Below, piece after piece: positions 20,275 through 29,289 of a stretch of DNA of 64,000 nt (position 1 is its first letter; the number at the start of each line of letters is the position of its first letter). Below the pieces are notes generated by a model. The model did not search any database. It was not told the origin of the DNA and was given only the letters and a program-made list of their open reading frames with translations. A program made the translations under genes and the position numbers. The DNA comes from Roseitalea porphyridii (GTDB taxonomy: Bacteria > Pseudomonadota > Alphaproteobacteria > Rhizobiales > Rhizobiaceae), in assembly GCF_004331955.1 (NCBI RefSeq), contig NZ_CP036532.1, positions 2,046,001 to 2,110,000 of the forward strand, in the 5' to 3' direction.

Positions 20275-20996
20275 CTGGGCCGGTAGCCGGCCATCATCTC
20301 GCGCTTGCCGGCAAAGCCGGGATGCTTTTGGACGATGAAGCCGGCGTTCCGCAGGTTGCGCCGCACCCAGCCGGCCGCGGTATAGGTCGCAAAGCTGCCG
20401 CCCGGCGCGGTGCGCGCGAAGACCGCGTCCATGAGTTCGGCCGACCACATGTCCGGATTGCGCGCCGGCGCGAAGCCGTCGAGATACCAGGCATCGGCGA
20501 TACCCTCCCACGCCGTGACACGGTCTGGCGCGTCGCCGACATGGACCGTCAGGGTCGTCTGCTCGTCGAGCGGCCACGGCGTCGACGCCGTCGACAGGGC
20601 GGGCCAATGCGCAAGCAGGCGATCGCACAGCGGCAGCAGATCCGGCCAACGGCCGATCGCCTTGCGCAATTCGGCCGCCTGCATGGGAAACGCCTCGAAC
20701 GAATGGAAGTGGAGACGCGCGCCCGGCCGCCGCGCCGCGATCCATTGGCGCCAGGTCTCAAGGGCGTTCAGCCCCGTGCCGAAGCCCAGTTCGGCGATGG
20801 TGAAGTCGCCGCCCTCGGACCAGCGGTCCGGCAGCCCGTTATGGCCGATGAAGATGTGAGCCGTTTCGGCGCGGCCATCCTCTCGGGCGTAAAAATGATC
20901 GCCAAAGCGCGCCGAAAACGGCATATCGCCGTCCGTCCAGCTCAGTTCGTCCCGGTCGAGCCCGTCACCCAATGTCCGTTTCTCCCGCTCCGTCAT
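20271..20996 (-). CDS. mnmD: tRNA 5-methylaminomethyl-2-thiouridine methyltransferase (MnmD/MnmC1 domain)
   Basis: 241-residue stand-alone version of the N-terminal methyltransferase half of MnmC. Recognisable features are DHFYAREDGRAET near the start, the SAM motif IAELGFGTGLNALETW and the WYLDGFAPARNPDMWS motif, which is diagnostic for this family. It catalyses the final methylation of mnm5(s2)U at the tRNA wobble position. Its 5' end overlaps that of the divergent FAD oxidoreductase gene by 25 bases; together the two look like a split MnmC. Confidence 0.92.
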   Translation of the reverse strand: MTEREKRTLGDGLDRDELSWTDGDMPFSARFGDHFYAREDGRAETAHIFIGHNGLPDRWSEGGDFTIAELGFGTGLNALETWRQWIAARRPGARLHFHSFEAFPMQAAELRKAIGRWPDLLPLCDRLLAHWPALSTASTPWPLDEQTTLTVHVGDAPDRVTAWEGIADAWYLDGFAPARNPDMWSAELMDAVFARTAPGGSFATYTAAGWVRRNLRNAGFIVQKHPGFAGKREMMAGYRPS

Positions 20997-22111
20997 CGCC
21001 CGACATCGCCGTCATCGGCGGCGGCATCGTCGGGCTGTGGTGCGCTCTTGCCGCGGCACGGCGCGGCGCGCGCGTCACGCTCATCGAAAAGCGCACAATC
21101 GGCGCGGGCGCAAGCGGGGGCATGCTCGGCGCGCTGATGCCGCACCAGCCGGTGGGCTGGAACGAGAAGAAACAGTTCCAGCTCGACGGACTGCTGTCGC
21201 TCCCCGACCGCATCGCCGACCTGGAAGCGGCAACCGGGCTTTCCTGCGGCTATCACCGGGTCGGCCGGCTGATGCCCATCGCCCACCCCGAAAAGCGCCG
21301 GCAGAGCGCGCAATGGGCCGACGGCGCCAAGACACACTGGCCGGACGGGCTGGGGTGGCGGGTCGACGACGCCAACCCCGCGCCCGGCTGGCTTGCCGAC
21401 ACGAGCATGCCGCACGGGGTCAATCACGACACGCTGTCGGCGCGCCTCGACCCGCGCGGCCTCGTCGCCGCGCTGCGCACCGTGCTCGACGGCGATGGGC
21501 ATGTCACCATCGCGGAAACCACCGCAGTAAGCGGTGTCGCACGCGACGGATCGCTTGCCCTGTCGGACGGCCGCGCGATCACGCCAGGCGCGACGATCAT
21601 CGCCGCCGGAACCGGCGCATTCCCGCTGATCGATCCGGACGATCCGGCCCGGATAGGCCGCGGCGTGAAGGGCCAGGGTGCCCTCCTCCGGCCGCGGAAC
21701 CCGCTCGATCCCGACCGGCCGATCCTCTACGACAAGGGCACCTACGTCATCGCCCACGAGAGCGGGCTGGTCGCCGTAGGCTCCACCTCGGAGGACGGGT
21801 TCGACGCGCCCGACACGACCGACCGGAAGCTGGACGCGCTGCTCGACACCGCACGAGACCTCTGTCCGGCGCTGGCCGGTGCCGGGATCGTCGAGCGCTG
21901 GGCCGGCGTGCGCCCGCGCGCGGCTGGTCGCGAACCGCTGATCGGCCCCCTGCCCGGCTACGCGAACACGATCGTTGCGACCGGCGGCTTCAAGATCACC
22001 TTCGCCATCGCGCACCTGATGGCCGACGCGGCGGTCGGTTTCGGGTTGGGCGACGCGCCTTCGCTCCCCGCCATCTTCCGGCCGGAGCACCGGCTCGCAC
22101 CGACCGGATGA
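20972..22111 (+). CDS. FAD-dependent oxidoreductase (DadA/MnmC2-like)
   Basis: 379 residues of the DAO superfamily (D-amino acid oxidase, glycine oxidase, MnmC oxidoreductase). The FAD-binding dinucleotide fold is at residues about 11-40 (DIAVIGGGIVGLWCALAAARRG, abbreviated GGGIVG) and the C-terminus has the conserved GVRPRAAGREPLIGPLPGY region. It overlaps the 5' end of the divergent mnmD, which suggests it supplies the oxidoreductase activity (removal of the carboxymethyl group from cmnm5U) that MnmC carries in one chain in E. coli. That link is inferred from position. Confidence 0.85.
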   Translation: MSVSPAPSSPDIAVIGGGIVGLWCALAAARRGARVTLIEKRTIGAGASGGMLGALMPHQPVGWNEKKQFQLDGLLSLPDRIADLEAATGLSCGYHRVGRLMPIAHPEKRRQSAQWADGAKTHWPDGLGWRVDDANPAPGWLADTSMPHGVNHDTLSARLDPRGLVAALRTVLDGDGHVTIAETTAVSGVARDGSLALSDGRAITPGATIIAAGTGAFPLIDPDDPARIGRGVKGQGALLRPRNPLDPDRPILYDKGTYVIAHESGLVAVGSTSEDGFDAPDTTDRKLDALLDTARDLCPALAGAGIVERWAGVRPRAAGREPLIGPLPGYANTIVATGGFKITFAIAHLMADAAVGFGLGDAPSLPAIFRPEHRLAPTG

Positions 22112-22214
22112 GCCGCCGCATTTCGCGCCGGACGCGCCACGCCACCGGTCCCGCTATCGGCCTTGCAAGCCCCGCGCGGCTGTGTCACCGGATGCGGCGC
22201 GAAAGGATGCGCAG

Positions 22215-23174
22215 ATGAGCCAGCCGGCCATGCCGGGCGCCAGCACCGGCGCCGAGACCGAAACGATCCGCAAGGCCGGCCCGCTCGACATCACCGCGCT
22301 GGTGACGGTGGCGATGATCTGGGCTTCGGCCTTCATCGCCATCAAGGTGGCCGTGCCCGAGACCGGGCCGCTCTGGCTTGCCGCCAGCCGCGTCGCCATC
22401 GGTGCGCTCGTGCTCGCCCCCTATGCGCTCTGGCGCGGGCTCGTGCTGCCGCAGACACTGCGGATCTGGGCCCTCGTCATCCTGATGGCCCTTTTCAACG
22501 TGGTCGTGCCGTTCTTTCTGATCTCCTGGGCCGGGCTGACGATCGATGCGGGCATGATGGCGCTTCTGATGGGCACCGGCCCGTTCATGGCGCTGATCGG
22601 CAGCCACTTCTTCACCCATGACGACAAGATCAACGCACTCAAGCTGATCGCGGTCGCGCTCGGTTTTTCCGGCGTGTTCGTGCTGGTCGGTGGTGGCGCG
22701 CTCGGCCAGTTCGGCAGCACCTACGTGCTCGCCCAGCTTGCCACGCTCGCCGGCTCGCTGTGCTATGCGACATCGGGGCTGATCGTGCGGCGCATTCCGA
22801 TGCCGCCGACGCGGCTTGCCTTCCTGACCCTGTGCATCAGCGCCGCCATCCTCATCGCCGCGGCGCTGATCGTCGATGGCGTCCCGGACGCGCTGCCCGG
22901 CGCGTCCGCGCTGTGGGCGCTGATCTATCTGGGCGCGTTTCCGACCGGCCTTGCCTATGTGATGCGTTACCAGCTCATCCGCGCGATCGGCTTTTCCACC
23001 TTCGCCCTTTCGATCTACATGATCCCGCCGTTCGGCGTTCTGCTCGGCTTCGTCATCCTGGGCGAAGCGCTTCAGCTCAAGGTGATCATCGCGCTCGCGC
23101 TCATTCTCGCCGGGCTCTATTTCGCCCGGCGCGGCAGCGGCGCCGCCGCGCCCCCAAGCGGGCCGGCGCGATGA
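22215..23174 (+). CDS. EamA/DMT-superfamily transporter
   Basis: 319-residue inner-membrane protein with about ten hydrophobic helices arranged as two EamA repeats (residues about 25-155 and 170-305). The first helix (ITALVTVAMIWASAFIAIKV) is typical of DMT exporters. ATG at 22215 follows AAAGGA by 7 bases; an in-frame alternative at 22182 is less likely. Family members export amino acids or other metabolites; the substrate here is unknown. It starts a tight three-gene operon with overlapping ATGA junctions. Confidence 0.9.
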   Translation: MSQPAMPGASTGAETETIRKAGPLDITALVTVAMIWASAFIAIKVAVPETGPLWLAASRVAIGALVLAPYALWRGLVLPQTLRIWALVILMALFNVVVPFFLISWAGLTIDAGMMALLMGTGPFMALIGSHFFTHDDKINALKLIAVALGFSGVFVLVGGGALGQFGSTYVLAQLATLAGSLCYATSGLIVRRIPMPPTRLAFLTLCISAAILIAAALIVDGVPDALPGASALWALIYLGAFPTGLAYVMRYQLIRAIGFSTFALSIYMIPPFGVLLGFVILGEALQLKVIIALALILAGLYFARRGSGAAAPPSGPAR

Positions 23175-24157
23175 GGATCGGGCTCTCCGAAAGCCGCGCC
23201 GCCGGCAAGCGGATCGACGCGCTGGACGTTGCCCGCGGCGTCGCGCTGGTCGCGATGGCGACCTATCACTTTTCCTGGGATCTCGACTATTTCGGCTATC
23301 TGCCGCCGGGCAGTTCGACCACCGGCGTTCTCAAGCTCTATGCGCGTTCGATCGCCTCGTCGTTCCTGTTTCTGGTCGGCGTGGGGCTCGTTCTGGCCCA
23401 CGCCAACGGCATCCGCTGGCGCGCCTTCGCCCGCCGCTGGGTCAAGATCGCCGCCGCCGCCCTGCTGATCTCGGTCGTCACCTTCTTCGCCACGCCGCAG
23501 AGCTTCGTCTTCTTCGGTATCCTGCACCACATCGCCTTCGCCTCGATCGCCGGGCTGGCCTTCCTGCGGCTGCCCTGGTGGGGGTTGCTTGTGCTGGCGG
23601 CCGCCACCTTCGCGGTCACGCCGCTGCTGCAGACGCCGCATTTTGCGACGATGGCGACCTACTGGACCGGCCTGTCGTCGATCCAGCCGCAGACCAACGA
23701 TTTCGTGCCGGTGCTGCCCTGGTTTGCTGCGGTGCTCGCCGGCATGGGCGTCGGCAGGCTCGTCTTCATCGCCCGGACCCCGCCGGGTGTGCTCACGCCC
23801 GGTGGCTGGACCGCGAAAAGCTCCGTCAGCCGTCTGCTCGCATTGTTCGGCCGCTGGAGCCTGACCTTCTATCTGTTGCACCAGCCGATCCTGTTCGGCC
23901 TGGTGCTCGCCTATGCGCAGGCCTTCCCCGCCGCCCGAGATTTCTCGAGCGCCTGCAACCGCGCCTGCGCGCCGCAGTTCGGCGTCGAACGCTGCATCGC
24001 CTACTGCACCTGCGCCGAAGCCGAACTGGCGGCGGCCGACAAGCTGACGCTCCTGGAGTCCGATCCCTCGCTCGCCCAGACCGACCTTGAGACATCGGCG
24101 ATCATCGCCCAATGTGCGTTCGAGGCCGGCATCAACGCCAACGAACAAAGCCAATGA
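23171..24157 (+). CDS. Heparan-alpha-glucosaminide N-acetyltransferase-like membrane protein (DUF1624)
   Basis: 328-residue polytopic protein. The opening RIDALDVARGVALVAMATYHFSWDL (shown in part: DVARGVALVAM and YHFSWDL) is diagnostic for the DUF1624/HGSNAT family of membrane acyltransferases. About seven to eight hydrophobic segments follow. The C-terminal tail after residue 255 contains six cysteines (CNRAC, CIAYCTC, QCAF), which is unusual and may form a soluble metal- or disulfide-rich extension. Bacterial substrates are not established. Overlaps both neighbours by four bases. Confidence 0.87.
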   Translation: MRIGLSESRAAGKRIDALDVARGVALVAMATYHFSWDLDYFGYLPPGSSTTGVLKLYARSIASSFLFLVGVGLVLAHANGIRWRAFARRWVKIAAAALLISVVTFFATPQSFVFFGILHHIAFASIAGLAFLRLPWWGLLVLAAATFAVTPLLQTPHFATMATYWTGLSSIQPQTNDFVPVLPWFAAVLAGMGVGRLVFIARTPPGVLTPGGWTAKSSVSRLLALFGRWSLTFYLLHQPILFGLVLAYAQAFPAARDFSSACNRACAPQFGVERCIAYCTCAEAELAAADKLTLLESDPSLAQTDLETSAIIAQCAFEAGINANEQSQ

Positions 24158-24639
24158 GCGATCGCAGCCATCCCGAAGACCGTCCGAACACGATCCCCTG
24201 GCCGCCCATCCTGCTGGTCGGCTTCATCGCGCTCGGCTTCGCGCTCGGCCGGTTCGTCCCGCTGGGATGGCCCGCCGGCATGTGGGGCGATCTGCTGACC
24301 GGGCTCGGTCTGTTTCTGATCATCCTCGCCCTGATCATCGACGTCACCGCAATGCGCACGATGGCCGCCGCGAAGACCACGATCCTACCACACCAGCGCT
24401 CCGATCATCTGGTCACGCGCGGCATCTTCCGCTTCAGCCGCAACCCGATCTATGTCGCCAATGTCATGCTGATCGCGGGCATCGGCCTGTTCGCCGGAAA
24501 TGCGTGGCTGCTGCTGCTTGCGCCGGTCGACGGCCTTGCGACGCAGAAGCTGGCGATCGAGCGCGAAGAGGCGCATCTGGAGGCCCGCTTCGGCAAGACC
24601 TATCGCGACTACAAGAAGAAGGTGAACCGCTGGATATGA
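24154..24639 (+). CDS. Isoprenylcysteine/phospholipid methyltransferase-family membrane protein
   Basis: 161 residues with three or four hydrophobic segments. The C-terminal half carries the ICMT/PEMT signature: HLVTRGIFRFSRNPIYVANV, followed by EREEAHLEARFGKTYRDYKKKV. Such small proteins methylate isoprenoid or phospholipid acceptors using SAM at the membrane; the bacterial substrate is generally unknown. ATG overlaps the stop of the DUF1624 gene. Confidence 0.9.
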   Translation: MSDRSHPEDRPNTIPWPPILLVGFIALGFALGRFVPLGWPAGMWGDLLTGLGLFLIILALIIDVTAMRTMAAAKTTILPHQRSDHLVTRGIFRFSRNPIYVANVMLIAGIGLFAGNAWLLLLAPVDGLATQKLAIEREEAHLEARFGKTYRDYKKKVNRWI

Positions 24640-24654
24640 TCCGGCGACCGCCGG

Positions 24655-25041
24655 CTAGGACGCAACGCGCAGTTCGGCGAGCCGGTTCAGGCAATTCTCC
24701 TCGACCTGGTCCAGTTCGGCGAGCGTTTCCTCGATGTCCTTGCGCTTCTGGCGAAGTTCAGCGCGACGTTCCTCGACCCGGGCGATGATCGTGCGCATCT
24801 GGCCCGCCTCCCCGGGCGGTTCCTTGTACATCTGGATGATCTCGCGAATCTCGGCGATCGAAAATCCCAGCCGCTTGCCGCGCATGATCTGCTTGATCAG
24901 ATGACGATCACCGGGGCGGAAGAGCCTGGTCCGTCCCCGGCGGACCGGCGCGATCAGCCCCTCATCCTCGTAGAACCGCAGGGTTCGCGTCGAGACGCCG
25001 AACTCCCGCGTCAGTTCGGTGATCGTGTAGAATTCGCGCAT
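24655..25041 (-). CDS. liuR: MerR-family regulator, LiuR-like
   Basis: 128 residues. MerR helix-turn-helix at residues 5-38 (YTITELTREFGVSTRTLRFY, EDEGLIAP), then RRGRTRLFRPGDRHLIKQIMRGKRLGFSIAEIREII (cited here as landmarks DRHLIKQI and RGKRLGFS), and a C-terminal coiled coil. The helix-turn-helix and linker match the LiuR group that controls leucine/isovalerate degradation in proteobacteria. The probable target, the liu operon, lies 20 kb away at 45107-57337. A TTACGTAA palindrome sits in its own promoter. Confidence 0.86.
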   Translation of the reverse strand: MREFYTITELTREFGVSTRTLRFYEDEGLIAPVRRGRTRLFRPGDRHLIKQIMRGKRLGFSIAEIREIIQMYKEPPGEAGQMRTIIARVEERRAELRQKRKDIEETLAELDQVEENCLNRLAELRVAS

Positions 25042-25088
25042 CCGCTCCCCGGCCGCAGGCGCGATCCGGCTCCTGTTGAGAAGCCGAC

Positions 25089-25116
25089 AGTCTAGAAACT
25101 CTTACGTAAAAGTCAA
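25089..25116 (-). promoter_or_regulatory. liuR promoter with palindromic operator
   Basis: On the minus strand TTGACT (25116-25111) and TAGACT (25094-25089) form a -35/-10 pair with a 16-base spacer. The spacer contains the palindrome ACT-N-TTACGTAA-N-AGT (25098-25113). A core resembling TTTACGT is what is reported for LiuR-group operators, so autoregulation is likely. Confidence 0.55.
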
Positions 25117-25142
25117 TTTCGCAAGGGCGCCATTTCGGCCGC

Positions 25143-26531
25143 TCAGATGCCGAACCAGACCGCCGCCAGCCCCAAAAAGGCAAAAAAGCCAACAACATCG
25201 GTGACCGTGGTCACGAAGACGCTCGACGCGACCGCCGGATCGACCTTCATCCGGTCGAGAATCAGCGGCACGAAGATGCCGGCCAGCGCCGCGCAGACCA
25301 TGTTGACGACCATCGCGATGGCGATGACCACGCCCAGCCCCGGCGTCCAGAACCACAGCGTCGCGACGATGCCGATGACGACGGCGAACAGCACGCCGTT
25401 CAGCAGGCCGACCAGCGTCTCGCGTCGGATGATCCGGCCGGCATTGTAGATGTCGAGTTCACGGGTCGCCAGCGCCCGGACGGTCACGGTCATCGTCTGG
25501 GTGCCCGCATTGCCGCCCATCGAGGCGACGATCGGCATCAGGACCGCAAGCGCCACCATTTCCTGGATCGTCGCGTCGAACAGGCCGATGACGAAGGACG
25601 CGAGCACGGCCGTGCCCAGATTGATCATCAGCCAGGTGAAGCGGGAGCGGGTCGTCTCGATCACCGAGTCCGACAGTTCCTCGTCGCCGACACCGCCGAG
25701 CGCCAGAATGTCCTCCTCGGCCTCTTCCTGGATCACGTCGACCACGTCGTCGATGGTCAGAACGCCCACCAGCCGCTCGTTCTCGTCGATCACGGCGGCC
25801 GACAGAAGGTCGTAGCGCTCGAAGATCTGGGCGGCCTCCTCTTGGTCCATCTCGGCGGGCACGGCATGGCGCGTCTCGCGCATGATGTCCTCGATGCGCA
25901 CCTCGCGCTGCTCGCGCAGGATGCGGTCGAGATCGACCGCGCCGACCAGCCGGAACGTCGGATCGATCACGAAGATTTGGCTGAAACGCTCGGGCAGATC
26001 GGCATTGTCGCGCAGATAGTCGATCGTCTGGCCGACGTTCCAGTAGGGCGGCACGGCGACGAAGTCCGCCTGCATGCGCCGGCCGGCGCTGTCCTCGGGA
26101 TAATCCAGCGAGCGCCTGAGCCTGATCCGCTCGGTGAACGGAATGCGGCCGAGGATGTCGGCCTGCTCGCCCTCGTCCATGTCTTCCAGGATGTAGACCG
26201 CATCGTCGCTGTCCAGTTCCTGCAGCGCGAGCGCGATCTGCTCGTTCGGCAGGACCGTGATGATCTCGAGCCGGATCGCGTCGTCGATATGGGTCAGCGC
26301 CGAATAGTCGAACCGGTCGCCCAGCAGCGCCACCAGTTCCTGTCGCTCGGAAGGCTCGAGCGCGGCGATCAGGTCGCCCATCTCCGATTCGTGCAGCGGC
26401 TCGGTCAGTTCGGCGAGCTGGTCCGTGTCGCCGGCCGAGACGGCGGCGCTCACCTGATCGAGAAAATCGGGCCGGATGACGCCGCTTTCGGCGTAGATGT
26501 CCGGATCGGTCGTCTGCTCTTGACTGGCCAA
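25143..26531 (-). CDS. mgtE: Magnesium transporter MgtE
   Basis: 462-residue MgtE. An N-terminal superhelical domain (residues about 30-140, with EDMDEGEQADIL) is followed by a tandem CBS pair (about 145-265, RIEDIMRETRHAVPAEM and AAVIDENERLVGVLTIDDV) that senses Mg2+, and five C-terminal membrane helices including VLMPIVASMGGNAGTQT, the pore signature. A TTG start at 26531 is preferred because a GGGGTGG site precedes it; a GTG at 26582 gives 17 more residues without a good site. No magnesium riboswitch was seen upstream. Confidence 0.93.
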   Translation of the reverse strand: MASQEQTTDPDIYAESGVIRPDFLDQVSAAVSAGDTDQLAELTEPLHESEMGDLIAALEPSERQELVALLGDRFDYSALTHIDDAIRLEIITVLPNEQIALALQELDSDDAVYILEDMDEGEQADILGRIPFTERIRLRRSLDYPEDSAGRRMQADFVAVPPYWNVGQTIDYLRDNADLPERFSQIFVIDPTFRLVGAVDLDRILREQREVRIEDIMRETRHAVPAEMDQEEAAQIFERYDLLSAAVIDENERLVGVLTIDDVVDVIQEEAEEDILALGGVGDEELSDSVIETTRSRFTWLMINLGTAVLASFVIGLFDATIQEMVALAVLMPIVASMGGNAGTQTMTVTVRALATRELDIYNAGRIIRRETLVGLLNGVLFAVVIGIVATLWFWTPGLGVVIAIAMVVNMVCAALAGIFVPLILDRMKVDPAVASSVFVTTVTDVVGFFAFLGLAAVWFGI

Positions 26532-26656
26532 GTCGGCCCACCCCTTTTGACTGATCGTTCGGTCAGGTGCCGGACGCCGCACGCCCCGCCCCGCCGAGGT
26601 CTAGCCGCTCGACACGCAAATAGAAATGACGGCCGCGTCGTGCCAGCCCGATTTCG

Positions 26657-26986
26657 TCACCGGTGCGCGCGATGGCGCAGGGCGGCAAGCGGACCGGCGA
26701 TCGTTTCGGGCACGTTGTCGATGCCCGACGTGCCGAACGGGCCGCACCGGCCGACGCGCTTGGCGGTCAGGATCGTGCCGGTCACAAGGCCATGGCGGGC
26801 GATCGCCTCGTAGCCATATTCCGAGCAGGTCGGCAGATGCCGGCACGTGTTGCCGATGAAGCCCGAAAGCGTGAGCTGATAGAGCCGGATCAGGCCGGTC
26901 CCCGCAAGCCGGCCGGGCGTCTTCGGCCAAGGCCCCTGCCAGTTGCGCGACGCGGGCGCCTTCGCTTCGGTGGGATGGGCGCACAT
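26657..26986 (-). CDS. yidD: Membrane protein insertion efficiency factor YidD
   Basis: 109 residues of the small YidD (UPF0161/DUF37) family: RLYQLTLSGFIGNTCRHLPTCSEY with the two conserved cysteines, then YGYEAIARHGL and GRCGPFG. The protein attaches to the inner membrane and helps YidC-dependent insertion. The ATG at 26986 sits two bases before the stop codon of the upstream sufU-like gene, so the pair is a unit. The C-terminus is longer than in E. coli. Confidence 0.93.
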   Translation of the reverse strand: MCAHPTEAKAPASRNWQGPWPKTPGRLAGTGLIRLYQLTLSGFIGNTCRHLPTCSEYGYEAIARHGLVTGTILTAKRVGRCGPFGTSGIDNVPETIAGPLAALRHRAHR

Positions 26987-26987
26987 G

Positions 26988-27428
26988 TCAGGCCGCGCTC
27001 GCCCGGGCCTCGATCTGGTCGAGCGCATCGAAGACCGCGTCGAACACCAGCAACGTCGAGGCATGCCGGGCGGGATAGTCCTTGACCGGCTGAAGCCAGG
27101 CCAGATCCGCGAACCGGCCCGTGGGCGCCGGGCCGCCCTCTTTCAGCATCGCTATCATCGTCTTGCGCAGGGCGCGCAGCGCATCCGCGTCGGTTCCGAC
27201 GATCTCGCGGGCCATCACCGCCGAGGAGGCCTGGCCGAGCGCGCACGCCTTTACGTCCTGACCGAAGGCGGCGACCCTACCGTCATCCATCGCCAGATCG
27301 ACGATCACCGTCGAGCCGCACAGCTTCGAGTGCGCCTTCGCGGTCGCATCGGGCGTTTCCAGACGCGTCGCGACCGGCGGATTGCCCGCCAGTTCGAGGA
27401 TTTTCGCGTTGTAGATCTCGTCGATCAT
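26988..27428 (-). CDS. Iron-sulfur cluster assembly scaffold protein (NifU N-terminal/SufU-like)
   Basis: 146 residues of the NifU_N family. The opening [14 protein letters not shown] and the cysteine positions in [21 protein letters not shown] fit the scaffold fold; the third cysteine position of IscU is not evident near the C-terminus (KDYPARHAS has none), as in many alphaproteobacterial members of this branch. It may bind zinc or clusters and assist SUF-type assembly. It is always seen beside yidD and divergent from folE in Rhizobiales, as here. Confidence 0.85.
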   Translation of the reverse strand: MIDEIYNAKILELAGNPPVATRLETPDATAKAHSKLCGSTVIVDLAMDDGRVAAFGQDVKACALGQASSAVMAREIVGTDADALRALRKTMIAMLKEGGPAPTGRFADLAWLQPVKDYPARHASTLLVFDAVFDALDQIEARASAA

Positions 27429-27492
27429 CGCATCCTGCCTGCCCTGCGCTTTCGTGCCCCACCATCGAACTGGTTTTCAACGGCACCGCGAT

Positions 27493-27522
27493 TATATAGG
27501 AACCATGAAACGGCGCAGGCAA
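27493..27522 (-). promoter_or_regulatory. Candidate promoter for the sufU-like/yidD unit
   Basis: On the minus strand TTGCCT (27522-27517) is followed after 18 bases by TATATA (27498-27493), with TATAAT overlapping at 27496-27491. It lies 65 bases ahead of the ATG at 27428 in the folE divergent region. Confidence 0.42.
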
Positions 27523-27651
27523 GTGCGCGGTGGCAGGCTCGCGAGGAGCAGTTCACCCGCGTCGGCGCAGATCCGGGAAACATGGGCAAGCAAGTGGTCC
27601 GCCAGAAGTTCCGTGCGTAACAAGACCGCTGCCCAAACAAGGAGACGAGCT

Positions 27652-28257
27652 ATGGACGCCATCGCGCCCGCCACCGCCAACCCAGCCGACGAGCGCCCCA
27701 GCCGCGAAGAAGCCGAAGCGGCCGTCCTGACATTGCTCAAGTGGATCGGCGACGATCCGGCGCGCGAGGGTCTCAGGGAGACCCCCTCGCGCGTGGTCAA
27801 GGCCTATGAGGAGATGTTCGGCGGCTACGAAAACGACCCCGCCGACATTCTGGGCCGCACCTTCGAGGAGGTGGCCGGCTACGACGATATCGTGCTGGTC
27901 CGGGACATCGACTTCCACTCCCATTGCGAGCATCACATGGTGCCGATCATCGGCAAGGCGCACGTCGCCTACCTGCCGCACGACCGGGTGCTCGGCCTTT
28001 CAAAGATCGTGCGCGTCGTCGACATCTTCGCCCGCCGCCTGCAGACGCAGGAGACGATGACCGCCCAGATCGCCACCGCGATCGACGATGCGCTTGCCCC
28101 GCGCGGCGTCGCCGTCATGCTGGAGGCCGAGCACATGTGCATGGCGATGCGCGGCGTGCGCAAGAACGGCTCGACCACGATCACCACCCGCTTCACCGGC
28201 AGTTTCGAGGATCAGGCCTGGCAGAGCCGGTTCACCGACCTCGTCCGCCAGCGCTGA
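27652..28257 (+). CDS. folE: GTP cyclohydrolase I
   Basis: 201-residue type IA GTP cyclohydrolase, first enzyme of tetrahydrofolate synthesis (GTP to dihydroneopterin triphosphate). Features: [14 protein letters not shown], the zinc/active-site motif [18 protein letters not shown] (His-Cys-His), [20 protein letters not shown] and the second zinc cysteine in [11 protein letters not shown]. Start at 27652 follows AAGGAG by 8 bases; longer in-frame starts lie in the divergent promoter region. Followed closely by hisI. Confidence 0.97.
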   Translation: MDAIAPATANPADERPSREEAEAAVLTLLKWIGDDPAREGLRETPSRVVKAYEEMFGGYENDPADILGRTFEEVAGYDDIVLVRDIDFHSHCEHHMVPIIGKAHVAYLPHDRVLGLSKIVRVVDIFARRLQTQETMTAQIATAIDDALAPRGVAVMLEAEHMCMAMRGVRKNGSTTITTRFTGSFEDQAWQSRFTDLVRQR

Positions 28258-28300
28258 ACGGCCGCTTGATCGGCGCGCCGGTCCGGCATAGATCGGCGCG

Positions 28301-28771
28301 ATGACCAAATCCCTGCGCGAACAGTTCGACCCGCCGGTGCCCGGAAAGGGCGAAATGGAGGAAGGCGGCCGGTTTCGGCCGCGTTTCTCCGCCGACGGCC
28401 TGATCACCACGGTCGTCGCCGACGCCGATGACGGCACGGTGCTGATGGTCGCGCATATGAACGCCGAGGCGCTATCGCTGTCGCTCGAAACCGGCATCGC
28501 CCACTATTGGTCTCGGTCACGCGGCCAATTGTGGAAAAAGGGCGAAAGCTCGGGCAACCTGCAGCACATCGCCGAGATGCGCACCGATTGCGACCAGGAT
28601 GTGCTGGTGGTTTCCGTCAGGACCGAAGGACACGGCGCGGCCTGCCATACCGGCCGCAAGAGCTGCTTTTACCGGCGTGTCGTGCGCAACGGGGACGGCG
28701 CGCTGGCGCTCGAATTCGACACCGCCGACACGCCGCGCTTCGACCCCGACAAGATCTACGGCAAGGACTGA
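28301..28771 (+). CDS. hisI: Phosphoribosyl-AMP cyclohydrolase
   Basis: 156-residue HisI, third step of histidine synthesis (ring opening of phosphoribosyl-AMP). Family motifs: [34 protein letters not shown], the magnesium site [12 protein letters not shown] and the zinc cysteines in [11 protein letters not shown]. The folE-hisI order is common in Rhizobiales. It ends nine bases from the convergent CBS gene with no obvious terminator. Confidence 0.97.
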   Translation: MTKSLREQFDPPVPGKGEMEEGGRFRPRFSADGLITTVVADADDGTVLMVAHMNAEALSLSLETGIAHYWSRSRGQLWKKGESSGNLQHIAEMRTDCDQDVLVVSVRTEGHGAACHTGRKSCFYRRVVRNGDGALALEFDTADTPRFDPDKIYGKD

Positions 28772-28780
28772 TCGCGCCGG

Positions 28781-29215
28781 TCAGGCCGACGAGGTAATGT
28801 AGTGGCGGATTTCCGCCGCCTCCTGCTCGACCTCGGCGATGCGCCGCTTGACCACGTCGCCGATCGAGATGATCCCCGCCAGTTTTCCGTCCCGCTCCAC
28901 CGGAAGGTGGCGGAACCGTCCCTTCGTCATCAGTTCCATCAGCCGGTTGATCGGCATGTCCTCCGTGCAGGTGACGACGTTGCGGGTCATCAGCGCCGAA
29001 ACCGGCTCGCTCAGCACGCTTGCGCCGCGCTTGGCGATCGCGCCGACGATGTCGCGTTCGGAAAGGATTCCCTTGATGCGGTGGTCGTCGTCGACGACGA
29101 CCATCGCGCCGACCCTGTGCTCGCCGAGCGCCCTGACCGCGTCATGAATGTTGCCATTCTCCGAAACGGTGAAAACGTCCGGCCCCTTCTCCTCCAGAAT
29201 ACGGGCAACCGACAT
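28781..29215 (-). CDS. CBS-domain protein
   Basis: 144 residues consisting almost entirely of two CBS motifs (residues about 8-62, DVFTVSENGNIHDAVRALGEHRVGAMVVVD, given here by its ends, and about 75-128, MTRNVVTCTEDMPINRLM). A Bateman pair of this type binds adenosyl ligands; with no catalytic domain it probably acts as a ligand sensor or regulator of a partner protein. The partner is not apparent from context. Stand-alone genes. Confidence 0.9.
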   Translation of the reverse strand: MSVARILEEKGPDVFTVSENGNIHDAVRALGEHRVGAMVVVDDDHRIKGILSERDIVGAIAKRGASVLSEPVSALMTRNVVTCTEDMPINRLMELMTKGRFRHLPVERDGKLAGIISIGDVVKRRIAEVEQEAAEIRHYITSSA

Positions 29216-29289
29216 GGCACGACCTCCTCCCGCCGATCAAAGAAAAGGAGCATCGGACATCGGGCCGGCGTTGACAAGCCTTGCGCCGC

